Shown piece after piece: positions 1 through 7,654 of a stretch of 17,264 nucleotides of DNA. The stretch spans positions 1 to 17,264 of the forward strand of contig QNZU01000048.1 in the NCBI GenBank assembly GCA_003978405.1, in the 5' to 3' direction. Below the pieces are notes generated by a model. The model was not told the origin of the DNA and did no database searches. It saw only the letters and a list, made by a program, of their open reading frames with translations. Source of the DNA: Sulfurospirillum sp. Its GTDB lineage: Bacteria > Campylobacterota > Campylobacteria > Campylobacterales > QNZT01. The position numbers and the translations under genes were made by a program. Numbering within the stretch: position 1 is the stretch's first letter; each line of letters begins with the position of its first letter.

Positions 1-373
1 GAAGTTTTTTATTGATCCTTGGATAGTAATAAAACCCTTTTAGATAACTCATAGAGCTTAAATACATCAAATTTTTATAACCAACTTCATTTTTGGCATA
101 TAGACATAGGTGAAATCTCTGCTTTGTAGTTTTATCACCTAAGTCATCTTGATTGTGGATATAAGCTTCCATCCCGATAATGGGCTTAATGCCCTCTTTT
201 CTCATAGTAGTATAAAAATCTATCGCACCAAACATATTTCCGTGATCTGTGATCGCCACTGAATCCATACCAAGCTCTTTGACTCTCTTGGCCAAATCTT
301 TTATCTTGTTTGCTCCATCAAGTAGCGAATACTCGGTATGTAGATGCAGATGTGTAAAGCTTATCTCTCCCAT
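1..373 (-). CDS. dnaE: DNA polymerase III subunit alpha, N-terminal fragment (PHP domain)
   Basis: This is the catalytic subunit of the replicative DNA polymerase. Only the first 124 codons are here; the gene runs off the left edge. The start is ATG at 373-371, preceded by a good ribosome binding site (GAGGGG, six bases upstream). The visible protein begins MGEISFTHLHLHTEYSLLDG, the metal-ligand HxH motif that opens the PHP domain of bacterial DnaE. It continues with ITDHGNMFGA at about residues 46-55 and KPIIGMEAYI at about 67-76, both typical DnaE PHP motifs. The frame is open throughout. It is divergent from the cyclic-di-GMP gene at 498, with 124 bp between them. The identity is very secure; dnaE rather than polC because the protein starts directly with the PHP domain and has no OB or exonuclease segment ahead of it. 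Confidence 0.95.
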   Translation of the reverse strand, partial: MGEISFTHLHLHTEYSLLDGANKIKDLAKRVKELGMDSVAITDHGNMFGAIDFYTTMRKEGIKPIIGMEAYIHNQDDLGDKTTKQRFHLCLYAKNEVGYKNLMYLSSMSYLKGFYYYPRINKKL

Positions 374-407
374 TTTTTCCCCTCAATTTCGAACGACTCT
401 TAAACCG

Positions 408-413
408 ATTTTA
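408..413 (-). promoter_or_regulatory. Candidate -10 box for dnaE
   Basis: On the minus strand the sequence reads TAAAAT, with a TG directly ahead of it. It lies about 35 bases upstream of the dnaE ATG, which would give a leader of roughly 28 bases that includes the GAGGGG site. There is no recognisable -35, which is usual for Campylobacterota vegetative promoters. The rest of the 374-497 gap is AT-rich and holds nothing else I can name. The plus-strand promoter for the neighbouring gene must also lie here, but I cannot choose among several weak boxes. Confidence 0.3.
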
Positions 414-497
414 CATTAAAAATTCTTGCTATTTTATTTTATTTAAAATTAGCCGATATATCACAAAGATAACTAAACATATAAAAGAGGATAGGCT

Positions 498-2852
498 ATG
501 CTGTTTGCAACAAACAATTTACTTTTAGAATCACTAATTGAACAATTTCCACTACCGATGTTTTATAAAAAAAGCAATAAATCAAAATTTATTACCAATA
601 AATCTTTTGATAATTTTGCCGGTAAAAACAAAAAACAAATTTTAAAAGCGATATCACAATTAAATATCTCTACAAAAAATAAATTTGAATTAAAACTTAA
701 AAATGAGCTAGATAAGGAGATTAATACCTACACCTATATCATCAATGTTGATGAGGGTAGTTTTGGTGTAATTGTTGATATCAGTGATCAAATAGAAGCA
801 AAAAAAGCTATACATGCACTAAAAGAGAGATATGAAATCGCATCAAGTTCTTCAAATGAAGCTCTATGGGATTGGGATCTACTCACTAAAGAGGTAAAGT
901 TTTCAGACCGATTTAAACAGATCATAGGAATCAGTCACACAACTGTGGTAAAACCGATTATCGAGACTTGGATTGAAAGAATCGACCCAAGAGACAAAAA
1001 CAGAGTTTTAAAATCACTCGAAGCATATTTAAGCGGAAAAAGTGAGAGTTTCAAACAAGAGCATCGTATAAGAGCAAACGGCAAAACAAAATGGATCTCT
1101 ATCAGCGGAAAAGCTACATTTGAAAAGTCTGGAAGACCAGTAAGAATGACAGGTTTTATCAAAGATATCACCGATATAAAAGAGGCACAAATTGCTCTTA
1201 AAGAGTCTCAAGAACAGTTTAGTCTATTTATGAACAATCTTCCAGCAGGTGCATTTATAAAAGATGAAGATGGAAACTTTATCTTTTCAAACATATACTT
1301 TAACAAACTCTTTGGCAAAAAAACTCTTGAAGGACTTAGTTGCAAAGATATACTTGAAAAAGGTGAAGATGAGATACTAACCCAAAGTGACAAAAGGGTT
1401 ATTGAAAAAGGGGTTGATTTAATAGAGCATAAAATCACAACCTCTAAAGGTGAAGAGAAGTATTTTAATATTCATAAATTTTTAATATACAAAGATGACA
1501 AAAAGTATATCGGTGGAATCTACTCAGATATCACTTCTCAAAAAAAAGTTCAGGACAAACTAAACCGTTTGGCTCACTTTGATACTCTTACAGCATTACC
1601 TAATAGGATGATGTTCCACAACTCTCTAAAAACATTGATTTCCAAAGCTAACAGAAACAATACAAAAGTAGCTCTGATGTTTATCGATTTGGATAATTTT
1701 AAAATGATCAATGATACTTTGGGGCATGATTATGGAGACTTGCTTCTTCAAGAAGTAGCAAAAAGAGTAAAAGGAATACTAAGAGCCGAGGATATCGTTT
1801 CAAGACTTGGAGGTGATGAGTTTACTGTCATTTTAGATGATATAAAAGATGTATCTTATCCTTCAATTGTCGCTCAAAAAATTATAGATACACTATCAAC
1901 CCCTATAAAGCTCAAAGATGAAATGGGTTATATCGGAGCTAGTGTTGGAATATCCATATTCCCAGATGATACAGTAAATATCGAACAACTTATCAAAAAT
2001 GCTGATCTAGCAATGTACAAAGCAAAACACGAGGGCAAAAATGTCTATAGATACTTCACTGAAGATATGACTGCTGATGCAAATGAAAAACTTGAACTGA
2101 CAAACAATCTAAGAAATGCAATCAATAAAGATGAACTGATCATATACTATCAACCTATATTTGATTTGGAAGAGAAAAAGGTTGTCTCCTTTGAAGCCCT
2201 TATTAGATGGGAACACCCAAAATATGGAATTATTTCTCCAGAACATTTTGTTCCAATAGCAGAAGATAGTGGACTTATGGTAAAAATCGGAAAACATATC
2301 ATAAAATTAGCATGTCTACAGATAAAAGAGCTTGAAGCATTTGGATTTGACCATAAAATCGCTGTCAATATCTCTTCCAAACAGCTTACACAAAATCATT
2401 TGGAAGAGAGTGTAAAAGCGATAGTCTCCCAAACCGGAATTGATCCAAGACATCTTGAACTTGAAGTAACCGAGAGCTTTTTGATGGATAATATCGAAGA
2501 GACAGACAAAACAATTGCAAATCTGAAAAAAATAGGTATCAATACCGCTATTGATGATTTTGGTACCGGATATTCATCTTTGTCAAGATTGAAAAAATTA
2601 TCTGTCTCAAAACTAAAAATTGACAAATCATTCATTGATGATATTCCAGACGATGAAGATGATATCGTAATAACACAGATGATTATCTCTTTGGCAAAGC
2701 AGTTAAATCTAGAAATTGTAGCTGAGGGTGTAGAAACAAAAGAGCAGATGGAGTTTTTAAAACAAAGAGGTTGCAAACTGATGCAAGGTTATCTCTTTAG
2801 TCAACCTCTACCTAAAGATCAACTGATACCTTTTATCAAAAAACACTCATAA
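498..2852 (+). CDS. PAS-PAS-GGDEF-EAL cyclic-di-GMP signalling protein
   Basis: A soluble sensor and turnover enzyme for the second messenger cyclic-di-GMP. No signal peptide or membrane segment is visible, so it should act in the cytoplasm. Domain order: a weak PAS-like region (about 10-95), a PAS_3/PAC unit (about 112-230, ending in a GFIKDITDIKEA-type linker), another PAS (about 236-350), GGDEF (about 355-515) and EAL (about 530-780). The GGDEF signature RLGGDEF (G438-F442) is intact, and an inhibitory I-site RAED (429-432) sits exactly five residues before it. The EAL domain keeps every residue I can check: E566 (EAL), N624, E656 (EVT), D686-D687 (DDFGTG), K707, E743 (AEGVE) and Q763. Both synthase and phosphodiesterase activity are therefore possible from sequence; which dominates cannot be read here. 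The start ATG has AAGAGG upstream. Its stop overlaps the tyrA stop on the other strand. Confidence 0.93.
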   Translation: MLFATNNLLLESLIEQFPLPMFYKKSNKSKFITNKSFDNFAGKNKKQILKAISQLNISTKNKFELKLKNELDKEINTYTYIINVDEGSFGVIVDISDQIEAKKAIHALKERYEIASSSSNEALWDWDLLTKEVKFSDRFKQIIGISHTTVVKPIIETWIERIDPRDKNRVLKSLEAYLSGKSESFKQEHRIRANGKTKWISISGKATFEKSGRPVRMTGFIKDITDIKEAQIALKESQEQFSLFMNNLPAGAFIKDEDGNFIFSNIYFNKLFGKKTLEGLSCKDILEKGEDEILTQSDKRVIEKGVDLIEHKITTSKGEEKYFNIHKFLIYKDDKKYIGGIYSDITSQKKVQDKLNRLAHFDTLTALPNRMMFHNSLKTLISKANRNNTKVALMFIDLDNFKMINDTLGHDYGDLLLQEVAKRVKGILRAEDIVSRLGGDEFTVILDDIKDVSYPSIVAQKIIDTLSTPIKLKDEMGYIGASVGISIFPDDTVNIEQLIKNADLAMYKAKHEGKNVYRYFTEDMTADANEKLELTNNLRNAINKDELIIYYQPIFDLEEKKVVSFEALIRWEHPKYGIISPEHFVPIAEDSGLMVKIGKHIIKLACLQIKELEAFGFDHKIAVNISSKQLTQNHLEESVKAIVSQTGIDPRHLELEVTESFLMDNIEETDKTIANLKKIGINTAIDDFGTGYSSLSRLKKLSVSKLKIDKSFIDDIPDDEDDIVITQMIISLAKQLNLEIVAEGVETKEQMEFLKQRGCKLMQGYLFSQPLPKDQLIPFIKKHS

Positions 2853-3674
2853 AATTTCGTGCAACCTGTTTGCACGAGATATCCACTCTTGAAGCTCTTC
2901 CCATTTTTCATCTTCTATCAATCTTTTTACAGATTTTAGTTCATACTCAAAATCATCAAGTGATTTTAATAGATTTTCTCTGTTTTGCTTAAATATATCA
3001 CTCCACATAATCGGTGAAGATTTTGCAATACGGCTCACATCTTTAAAACCGCCACCGGCAAGTGCAAGGATACTTTTGGGATCTTCTTGAGACAAAACAC
3101 TGTTTGCCAGAGCAAAACTGATTGCATGAGGCAGATGAGAAATATATGCGGCATGTTTGTCGTGTTCATCTGAGTCCATATAGACTATCTTCATTTTTAA
3201 TGCTTCAAAAACTTTCAAAGCTACCTCTTGCTGAATTTCTCCACTATCATTAAAATCACAAAGAACCACTACCTTATCTTCATACAAATCCTCAATTGCC
3301 GCATTTGGACCAGATTTTTCAGTTCCTGCCATCGGGTGGGCGGCGATGAGGTTTTTTCTAATTGATTGAGGTGTATTTTTTATGATTAAACTTTTTGCAC
3401 TTCCAAGATCGATAATCGTTTGGGAGTCTTTAATATCTTTTAACTTCTGTAGATATGTAATGATCGCGTCTACCGGTACCGCCAAGATAATCAAATCTGC
3501 TCTTTTTATATCTTCAAAATCGACAATTTTATCAACAAATCCCAATTTTAATGCTTCGGTACTGTTTTTAACACTATTGTCATATCCCAAAATCTCAGCT
3601 TTTAAACTACTCTTTTTTAAAGCCAGTGCAAAAGAGCCGCCCATTAGCCCTAAACCTACGATTGCTACTTTCAT
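2847..3674 (-). CDS. tyrA: Prephenate dehydrogenase (TyrA)
   Basis: Oxidatively decarboxylates prephenate to 4-hydroxyphenylpyruvate in tyrosine synthesis. The 275-residue protein opens with a Rossmann motif, VGLGLMGGSFA (6-16). It has an acidic residue after the second strand (GYDNS, D32), which suggests NAD+ rather than NADP+. Family motifs follow: IIDLGSAKS (87-95), HPMAGTEKSGP (113-123, containing the conserved catalytic-region His), and a helix with SHLPHAISFAL (179-189). RIAKSSPIMWSDIF near 215-228 is also typical of TyrA. There is no fused chorismate mutase or ACT domain, and the length is normal for the monofunctional enzyme. The gene diverges from bamA and converges on the cyclic-di-GMP gene. 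The start site has only a weak GTGGG ribosome binding site. Confidence 0.94.
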   Translation of the reverse strand: MKVAIVGLGLMGGSFALALKKSSLKAEILGYDNSVKNSTEALKLGFVDKIVDFEDIKRADLIILAVPVDAIITYLQKLKDIKDSQTIIDLGSAKSLIIKNTPQSIRKNLIAAHPMAGTEKSGPNAAIEDLYEDKVVVLCDFNDSGEIQQEVALKVFEALKMKIVYMDSDEHDKHAAYISHLPHAISFALANSVLSQEDPKSILALAGGGFKDVSRIAKSSPIMWSDIFKQNRENLLKSLDDFEYELKSVKRLIEDEKWEELQEWISRANRLHEIL

Positions 3675-3712
3675 TGATTACCCACTTTATTTACTATAGA
3701 ATAAGATTAATA

Positions 3713-3721
3713 TGATATTAT
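3713..3721 (+). promoter_or_regulatory. Candidate extended -10 promoter for bamA
   Basis: The plus strand reads TGATATTAT, a match to the extended -10 form TGnTAtnAT. It lies 35 bases ahead of the bamA ATG at 3757, giving a predicted leader of about 29 bases with the AAGG ribosome binding site at about 3745-3748. No good -35 is seen. It overlaps the candidate tyrA -10 on the opposite strand. Confidence 0.45.
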
Positions 3722-3722
3722 A
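3717..3722 (-). promoter_or_regulatory. Candidate -10 box for tyrA
   Basis: On the minus strand these bases read a perfect TATAAT, 42 bases upstream of the tyrA ATG. They overlap the candidate bamA -10 (3716-3721), so polymerase could probably not occupy both promoters at once. The assignment is by consensus and position only. Confidence 0.42.
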
Positions 3723-3756
3723 GTATCTTATCTAAATAATATGTAAGGTTAACTTT

Positions 3757-5982
3757 ATGAAAAAAAGTATCTTGTTATCTTCTATATTGGTTTTATCCCT
3801 TCATTCAACTGCAATCAAGGATATCAAATTTGACGGTTTAATTCACCTCTCTCCTGAAATTGCAAAAGAGATTATAGGTTTGAAAAAAGGTGAAGAGATA
3901 GATGAATTAAAAGTTGATCAAAGCATCAAAAAACTCTATCAACAAAAACTATTTACCGATATATGGGTAGATGAGAAAAATGGAGTATTGATCTATCACT
4001 GCAAAGAAAAACCTGTCGTATCAAGAATCAACATTGAAGGTATCAGTGACGATAAAACTGATGAAACTCTCAAAAAAGCAAGAATCAAAAAAGGTGATCT
4101 CTTTGATGAGAGCAAAGCTAAAAATATCAAAGATAATATTACCAAAGATTTACAATCACAAGGATATTTTGATTCAAGTGTAAGAGTTGAGCAAAAAGAG
4201 GTAAATCCAGGAAGTGTAGAAACAAATGTTATAGTAAACAAGGGTGAACCTGTATATATCAAAAAAGTAAATCTAATAGGTGCTAAACATTTTAGTTATG
4301 ATGATATCAAAGACTCTCTTGCAAACAGACAAAGACAATTTGCAGGATGGTTTTTTGGTAGAGACGATGGAAAACTAAAAGCAGATCAACTAAAATTTGA
4401 TGCACAAAGAATCAAAGAGTTTTATCTAAAACACGGATTTTTAGATGCCAAAGTCTATCCACCATATTTAAAGACCAACTTTTCAGACTACTCAGCCGAA
4501 CTTACCTATAAGATAGAAGAAGGGGAGCCTTACAAAGTTGCAGATGTTGATGTGCAGATAGATCCATCCATAGCAAATCCAAAAGAGTTAAAAGAGGAGT
4601 TTAAATTAAGACCAAACAAAACTTTTGATGTAACAAAACTAAGATCCGATATGTCCAAAATTCAAAAAGCAGTCTCCAATAAAGGGTATGCTTTTGCTTC
4701 AATTGTACCTGATGTTCAACCAAACAAATTAAACCACACTGTAAATGTTGTATATAAAGTCCAGCCAAATGAGAAAGTCTTTGTAAATAATATCACCATT
4801 TCAGGAAACAGCAGAACCCAAGACAGTGTAATTAGAAGAGAGCTGTATCTAAGTGAGGGTGAAAAGTTTACAAGAAGTGATCTTGTTGACTCTATAAATG
4901 CTCTAAAAAGAACCGGTTACTTTAACAATGTCCAAATCATTCCAAAACAGATCGCACCTGCCAAAATGGATCTGCTTGTAAAGGTGGATGAAGCTAGTAC
5001 GGGAAGTATCATGGGTGGTATCACTTATAGTGATGGATATGATGGACTTGGAGTAAATGCCGGTATTAGTGATAGAAACTTTCTTGGAAGTGGTATAGAG
5101 CTTGGTACTACTGTTGATTATTCTCAAAAGAGGTTAAAAGGAAGTATCAATTTTAACAATCCAAGACTCTTTGACTCATTCTACAGCCTAAGTGGAAATA
5201 TTTACAGAAATGACTACGACTATATCAACTATAAAGAGAAATCTTTTGGTGGAAGTTTGGGATTGGGTAGAAAAATTGGAAGAAATTTGCATGTCTCACT
5301 CACATATCTTTATGAAGATACAGAGCTAACTGATGTAAATGAGACACTCAAAAATGATATCTTCTATCAAGAAGGGAGATTTAAAAAGAGCTCATTTATT
5401 CCTTCAATTACATATAATAATACAGATGACTACTATCTTCCAAGAAATGGAATGTATGCCAGTTACTCTTTAGAGTATGCAGGAATTGGTGGAGACTCAA
5501 AATTTTTAAAACACAATGCAACCATGAAGTTTTATCATGGATTTGAAGATCAGATCGATTATGATTTGATCCTAAGAGGAAAAGTAAGACTTAGTACTAT
5601 AAACGACAAAGGATTTATACCACTAAATGAAAAGCTCTATATGGGTGGTTATGGAACGGTAAGAGGATATAAATATGGTTGGCTCTCTCCAAAAGATGAA
5701 GATGGGAACCTCAAAGGAGCCAAAAAAATGGCAACTGCTTCAGTTGAAATGAGTATTCCACTTGTAAAATCGATGGGGCTTAGAGGTATGGCCTTTTTTG
5801 ACAGTGGATGGACTGGTGAGAACTCATTTAATGATATAAAAAGATCATCTTATGGTGGTGGAGTTGAGTGGCCAAAATCTCCACTTGGAGTTCCAATCCA
5901 AATCCTATGGACAAAGCCTATCAACAAAAAGGATGATGATAGATTACATAAAATTGAGTTTAATTTAGGAAGAAGATTTTAA
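3757..5982 (+). CDS. bamA: Outer membrane protein assembly factor BamA
   Basis: The central subunit of the BAM complex, which folds beta-barrel proteins into the outer membrane. It is made as a 741-residue precursor with a short signal peptide (MKKSILLSSILVLSLHSTA). Five POTRA-like repeats follow, roughly at residues 19-87, 88-167, 168-260, 261-342 and 343-416. Each ends in the typical small beta-strand pattern; the last contains ITISGNSRTQDSVIRREL. The C-terminal half is an Omp85 beta-barrel with the lid-lock loop-6 motif as VRGY (R636-Y638; RGF or RGY in the family) and a terminal aromatic signature ending RRF. Length and order match the family. It is transcribed alone here. Its last 18 bases overlap the convergent ppx gene. 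I see no other bam gene and no skp nearby. Confidence 0.95.
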   Translation: MKKSILLSSILVLSLHSTAIKDIKFDGLIHLSPEIAKEIIGLKKGEEIDELKVDQSIKKLYQQKLFTDIWVDEKNGVLIYHCKEKPVVSRINIEGISDDKTDETLKKARIKKGDLFDESKAKNIKDNITKDLQSQGYFDSSVRVEQKEVNPGSVETNVIVNKGEPVYIKKVNLIGAKHFSYDDIKDSLANRQRQFAGWFFGRDDGKLKADQLKFDAQRIKEFYLKHGFLDAKVYPPYLKTNFSDYSAELTYKIEEGEPYKVADVDVQIDPSIANPKELKEEFKLRPNKTFDVTKLRSDMSKIQKAVSNKGYAFASIVPDVQPNKLNHTVNVVYKVQPNEKVFVNNITISGNSRTQDSVIRRELYLSEGEKFTRSDLVDSINALKRTGYFNNVQIIPKQIAPAKMDLLVKVDEASTGSIMGGITYSDGYDGLGVNAGISDRNFLGSGIELGTTVDYSQKRLKGSINFNNPRLFDSFYSLSGNIYRNDYDYINYKEKSFGGSLGLGRKIGRNLHVSLTYLYEDTELTDVNETLKNDIFYQEGRFKKSSFIPSITYNNTDDYYLPRNGMYASYSLEYAGIGGDSKFLKHNATMKFYHGFEDQIDYDLILRGKVRLSTINDKGFIPLNEKLYMGGYGTVRGYKYGWLSPKDEDGNLKGAKKMATASVEMSIPLVKSMGLRGMAFFDSGWTGENSFNDIKRSSYGGGVEWPKSPLGVPIQILWTKPINKKDDDRLHKIEFNLGRRF

Positions 5983-7434
5983 CTCGACCTCAAAAGGTAA
6001 CTCTATTTTTTGGAGTGCCTCTTTGCATAAGATGGAGTGATCTTGTAAATATATCTGCAAGACACCCTTTTCAAGCTTGAACTCTACTTTTTGGATATAT
6101 CTGTTTGCATTGATGGCTCTTGCAATTGCCAAGATATAAAATAGCCACTTAAAGGTATGAAAATCAGGAAGTAGCTTTTGATATTTTTTATACTCATTTT
6201 CTCTTTTTTTCTGCTTATATGAGATATTTAGCAAAAGTGCTATCAAAAGCTTCTCTTCATGATTAAAACCAAAATTTAGATACTCCAAAAAGAGATAAAA
6301 ACTGTTTCCGCTGTTGGAGTAGATATTTAATCTGCTGTTTATTGGTGATAGTTTTGCTGTATAAGATATGAGTTTCTTATATTTTTCTTCACATTGATGC
6401 AAAGGCTCAAGCGTATCAAAAAGATCACTTGCAACTCTTTGAATATATGAGCAGTTTTTGGCATTTAATGCAAACTTATCTACAAGTGATCTTATACTGA
6501 TATTGAAATTATCTGGAAATTTATGATTTGTATTTCTAAGAAGATCAGTTAAGTAAGCACCCTCTCTAACACCAGCTTTACTGGCAATTACATATTTTGT
6601 ATCAAATCTTTTTAATATTCTGTAAAATATCGCAACACCCTCTCTGATAGTATCCAAACGATTTGATGAGATTGATAATTTTTTCAACTCCTTGTTACTC
6701 ATTTGAGGTATCTCTTTTATCAACTTTTTATGATCTTTAACAGAATATTTAAATCCGTGCAAAGACTCTATAGGATACTCTTCCAAATACATAATGGCTG
6801 AAGAGAGTGCTCTTATGGTACCACCAATACCTACAACAATCTCACTCTTAAAATTATGCGGTAACTCGTCTAAAATCTCATCTATATATGCTTTGATCTC
6901 TTTTTGGGATTTTGCTTTATCAAAAAGCAACTCTTTTAATCGAACGGTACCAAGGTTTAAAGAGTAGGTATCAACAACGCTTCCATTGATCACCTTTGCA
7001 AACTCTGTTGATCCTCCACCTATATCAACTGTAACAAAAGAGTCAATATCATAGAGTAGATTCAGTGCTCCAACACCTCCAAAATATGCCTCTTTTTTGC
7101 CATCTATTACTTTAATAGAAAGCTTCAACTCTTTTTTTACTCTATTTAAAAAAACTCCTCTGTTTGGAGCATCTCTTAGTGCAGAAGTGGCAACTGTTAA
7201 TATCTTTTGACACTTTAACGATGAGCTGATTTTTAAAAGGTCGTTTAATGCCCAAAAAGCTCTATCCATAGCATCTTTTTGTAATACTCCACCATTTTCG
7301 TAAGCACCCTCACCTATTTTAACTCCTGCTCTTGCTTTTTTTATCAAACTAAAAGCAAATCTTGAACTCTTTTCATAGACGACCAAAGAGATGGAGTTTG
7401 AGCCTATATCGATAATTGCTGTTCTTTTAGCCAT
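5965..7434 (-). CDS. Ppx/GppA family phosphatase (exopolyphosphatase / pppGpp phosphohydrolase)
   Basis: An ASKHA-fold phosphatase that removes terminal phosphate from polyphosphate or converts pppGpp to ppGpp; sequence alone does not separate the two. The 489-residue protein shows the phosphate-1 motif IDIGSNSISLVV (8-19), a conserved acidic segment IDGKKEAYFGG (110-120, E115 the likely catalytic Glu), phosphate-2 DIGGGSTEF (137-145), GIGGTIRAL (202-210) and the ASKAGVREGAYL segment near 284-295. The remaining part is a helical, HD-like third domain. I start it at the ATG at 7434 rather than the longer open frame to 7527, because MAKRTAIIDIG places the first strand correctly and the SD-like AAGGTGAG lies just upstream. 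It overlaps the ferredoxin stop by 8 bases, so translation is probably coupled. Ferredoxin-ppx adjacency is also known in Helicobacter pylori. Confidence 0.9.
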   Translation of the reverse strand: MAKRTAIIDIGSNSISLVVYEKSSRFAFSLIKKARAGVKIGEGAYENGGVLQKDAMDRAFWALNDLLKISSSLKCQKILTVATSALRDAPNRGVFLNRVKKELKLSIKVIDGKKEAYFGGVGALNLLYDIDSFVTVDIGGGSTEFAKVINGSVVDTYSLNLGTVRLKELLFDKAKSQKEIKAYIDEILDELPHNFKSEIVVGIGGTIRALSSAIMYLEEYPIESLHGFKYSVKDHKKLIKEIPQMSNKELKKLSISSNRLDTIREGVAIFYRILKRFDTKYVIASKAGVREGAYLTDLLRNTNHKFPDNFNISIRSLVDKFALNAKNCSYIQRVASDLFDTLEPLHQCEEKYKKLISYTAKLSPINSRLNIYSNSGNSFYLFLEYLNFGFNHEEKLLIALLLNISYKQKKRENEYKKYQKLLPDFHTFKWLFYILAIARAINANRYIQKVEFKLEKGVLQIYLQDHSILCKEALQKIELPFEVELKSSS

Positions 7435-7648
7435 CTTTTTTCTCACCTTTTGGATGTTTTTCATCATATACGATACAATCAACAGGACAAGCTTCCACAC
7501 AGGTAGGAGTAGTTGCATACCCCTCACACTCTGTGCAAGTGCTAAAATCTATTTTGTATATGGGATCATCAGGGATGATTGAATCAGTCGGACAGGGCTG
7601 AAAACATGCATCACAAGCGATACAGTCTTCCAAAATTTTTAGAGCCAT
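7427..7648 (-). CDS. 2[4Fe-4S] ferredoxin, Alvin type (YfhL-like)
   Basis: A small (73-residue) low-potential electron carrier. Cluster 1 ligands are CIACDACFQPCP (Cx2Cx2Cx3C, from about residue 9). The second set is CTEC, eight residues, then CVEACP (Cx2Cx8Cx3C). The eight-residue insertion between the second-cluster cysteines, with a charged C-terminal tail after the last Cys (DEKHPKGEKKDG), is the hallmark of the Allochromatium vinosum-type ferredoxins, which have very negative potentials. It lies six bases after the histidine kinase stop and overlaps the ppx start, so it is in the same transcript. The partner is not identified by the sequence; ferredoxins of this type serve general anabolic reduction in Campylobacterota. 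Confidence 0.94.
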   Translation of the reverse strand: MALKILEDCIACDACFQPCPTDSIIPDDPIYKIDFSTCTECEGYATTPTCVEACPVDCIVYDEKHPKGEKKDG

Positions 7649-7654
7649 TAATAA

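Noticed and set aside
2396..2776. 126-codon minus-strand open frame opposite the EAL domain
   Set aside because: It is the antisense shadow of a well-conserved coding region, with low-complexity Ser-rich translation and no recognisable domain.
7435..7527. 31-residue upstream extension of the Ppx/GppA frame
   Set aside because: It runs through the ferredoxin gene in another frame, and family proteins begin a few residues before the IDIGSNS motif. The ATG at 7434 has a ribosome site.
7391..7582. Plus-strand 63-codon frame across the ppx/ferredoxin junction
   Set aside because: It is the complement of the conserved ferredoxin cysteine region and has no ribosome site or domain.
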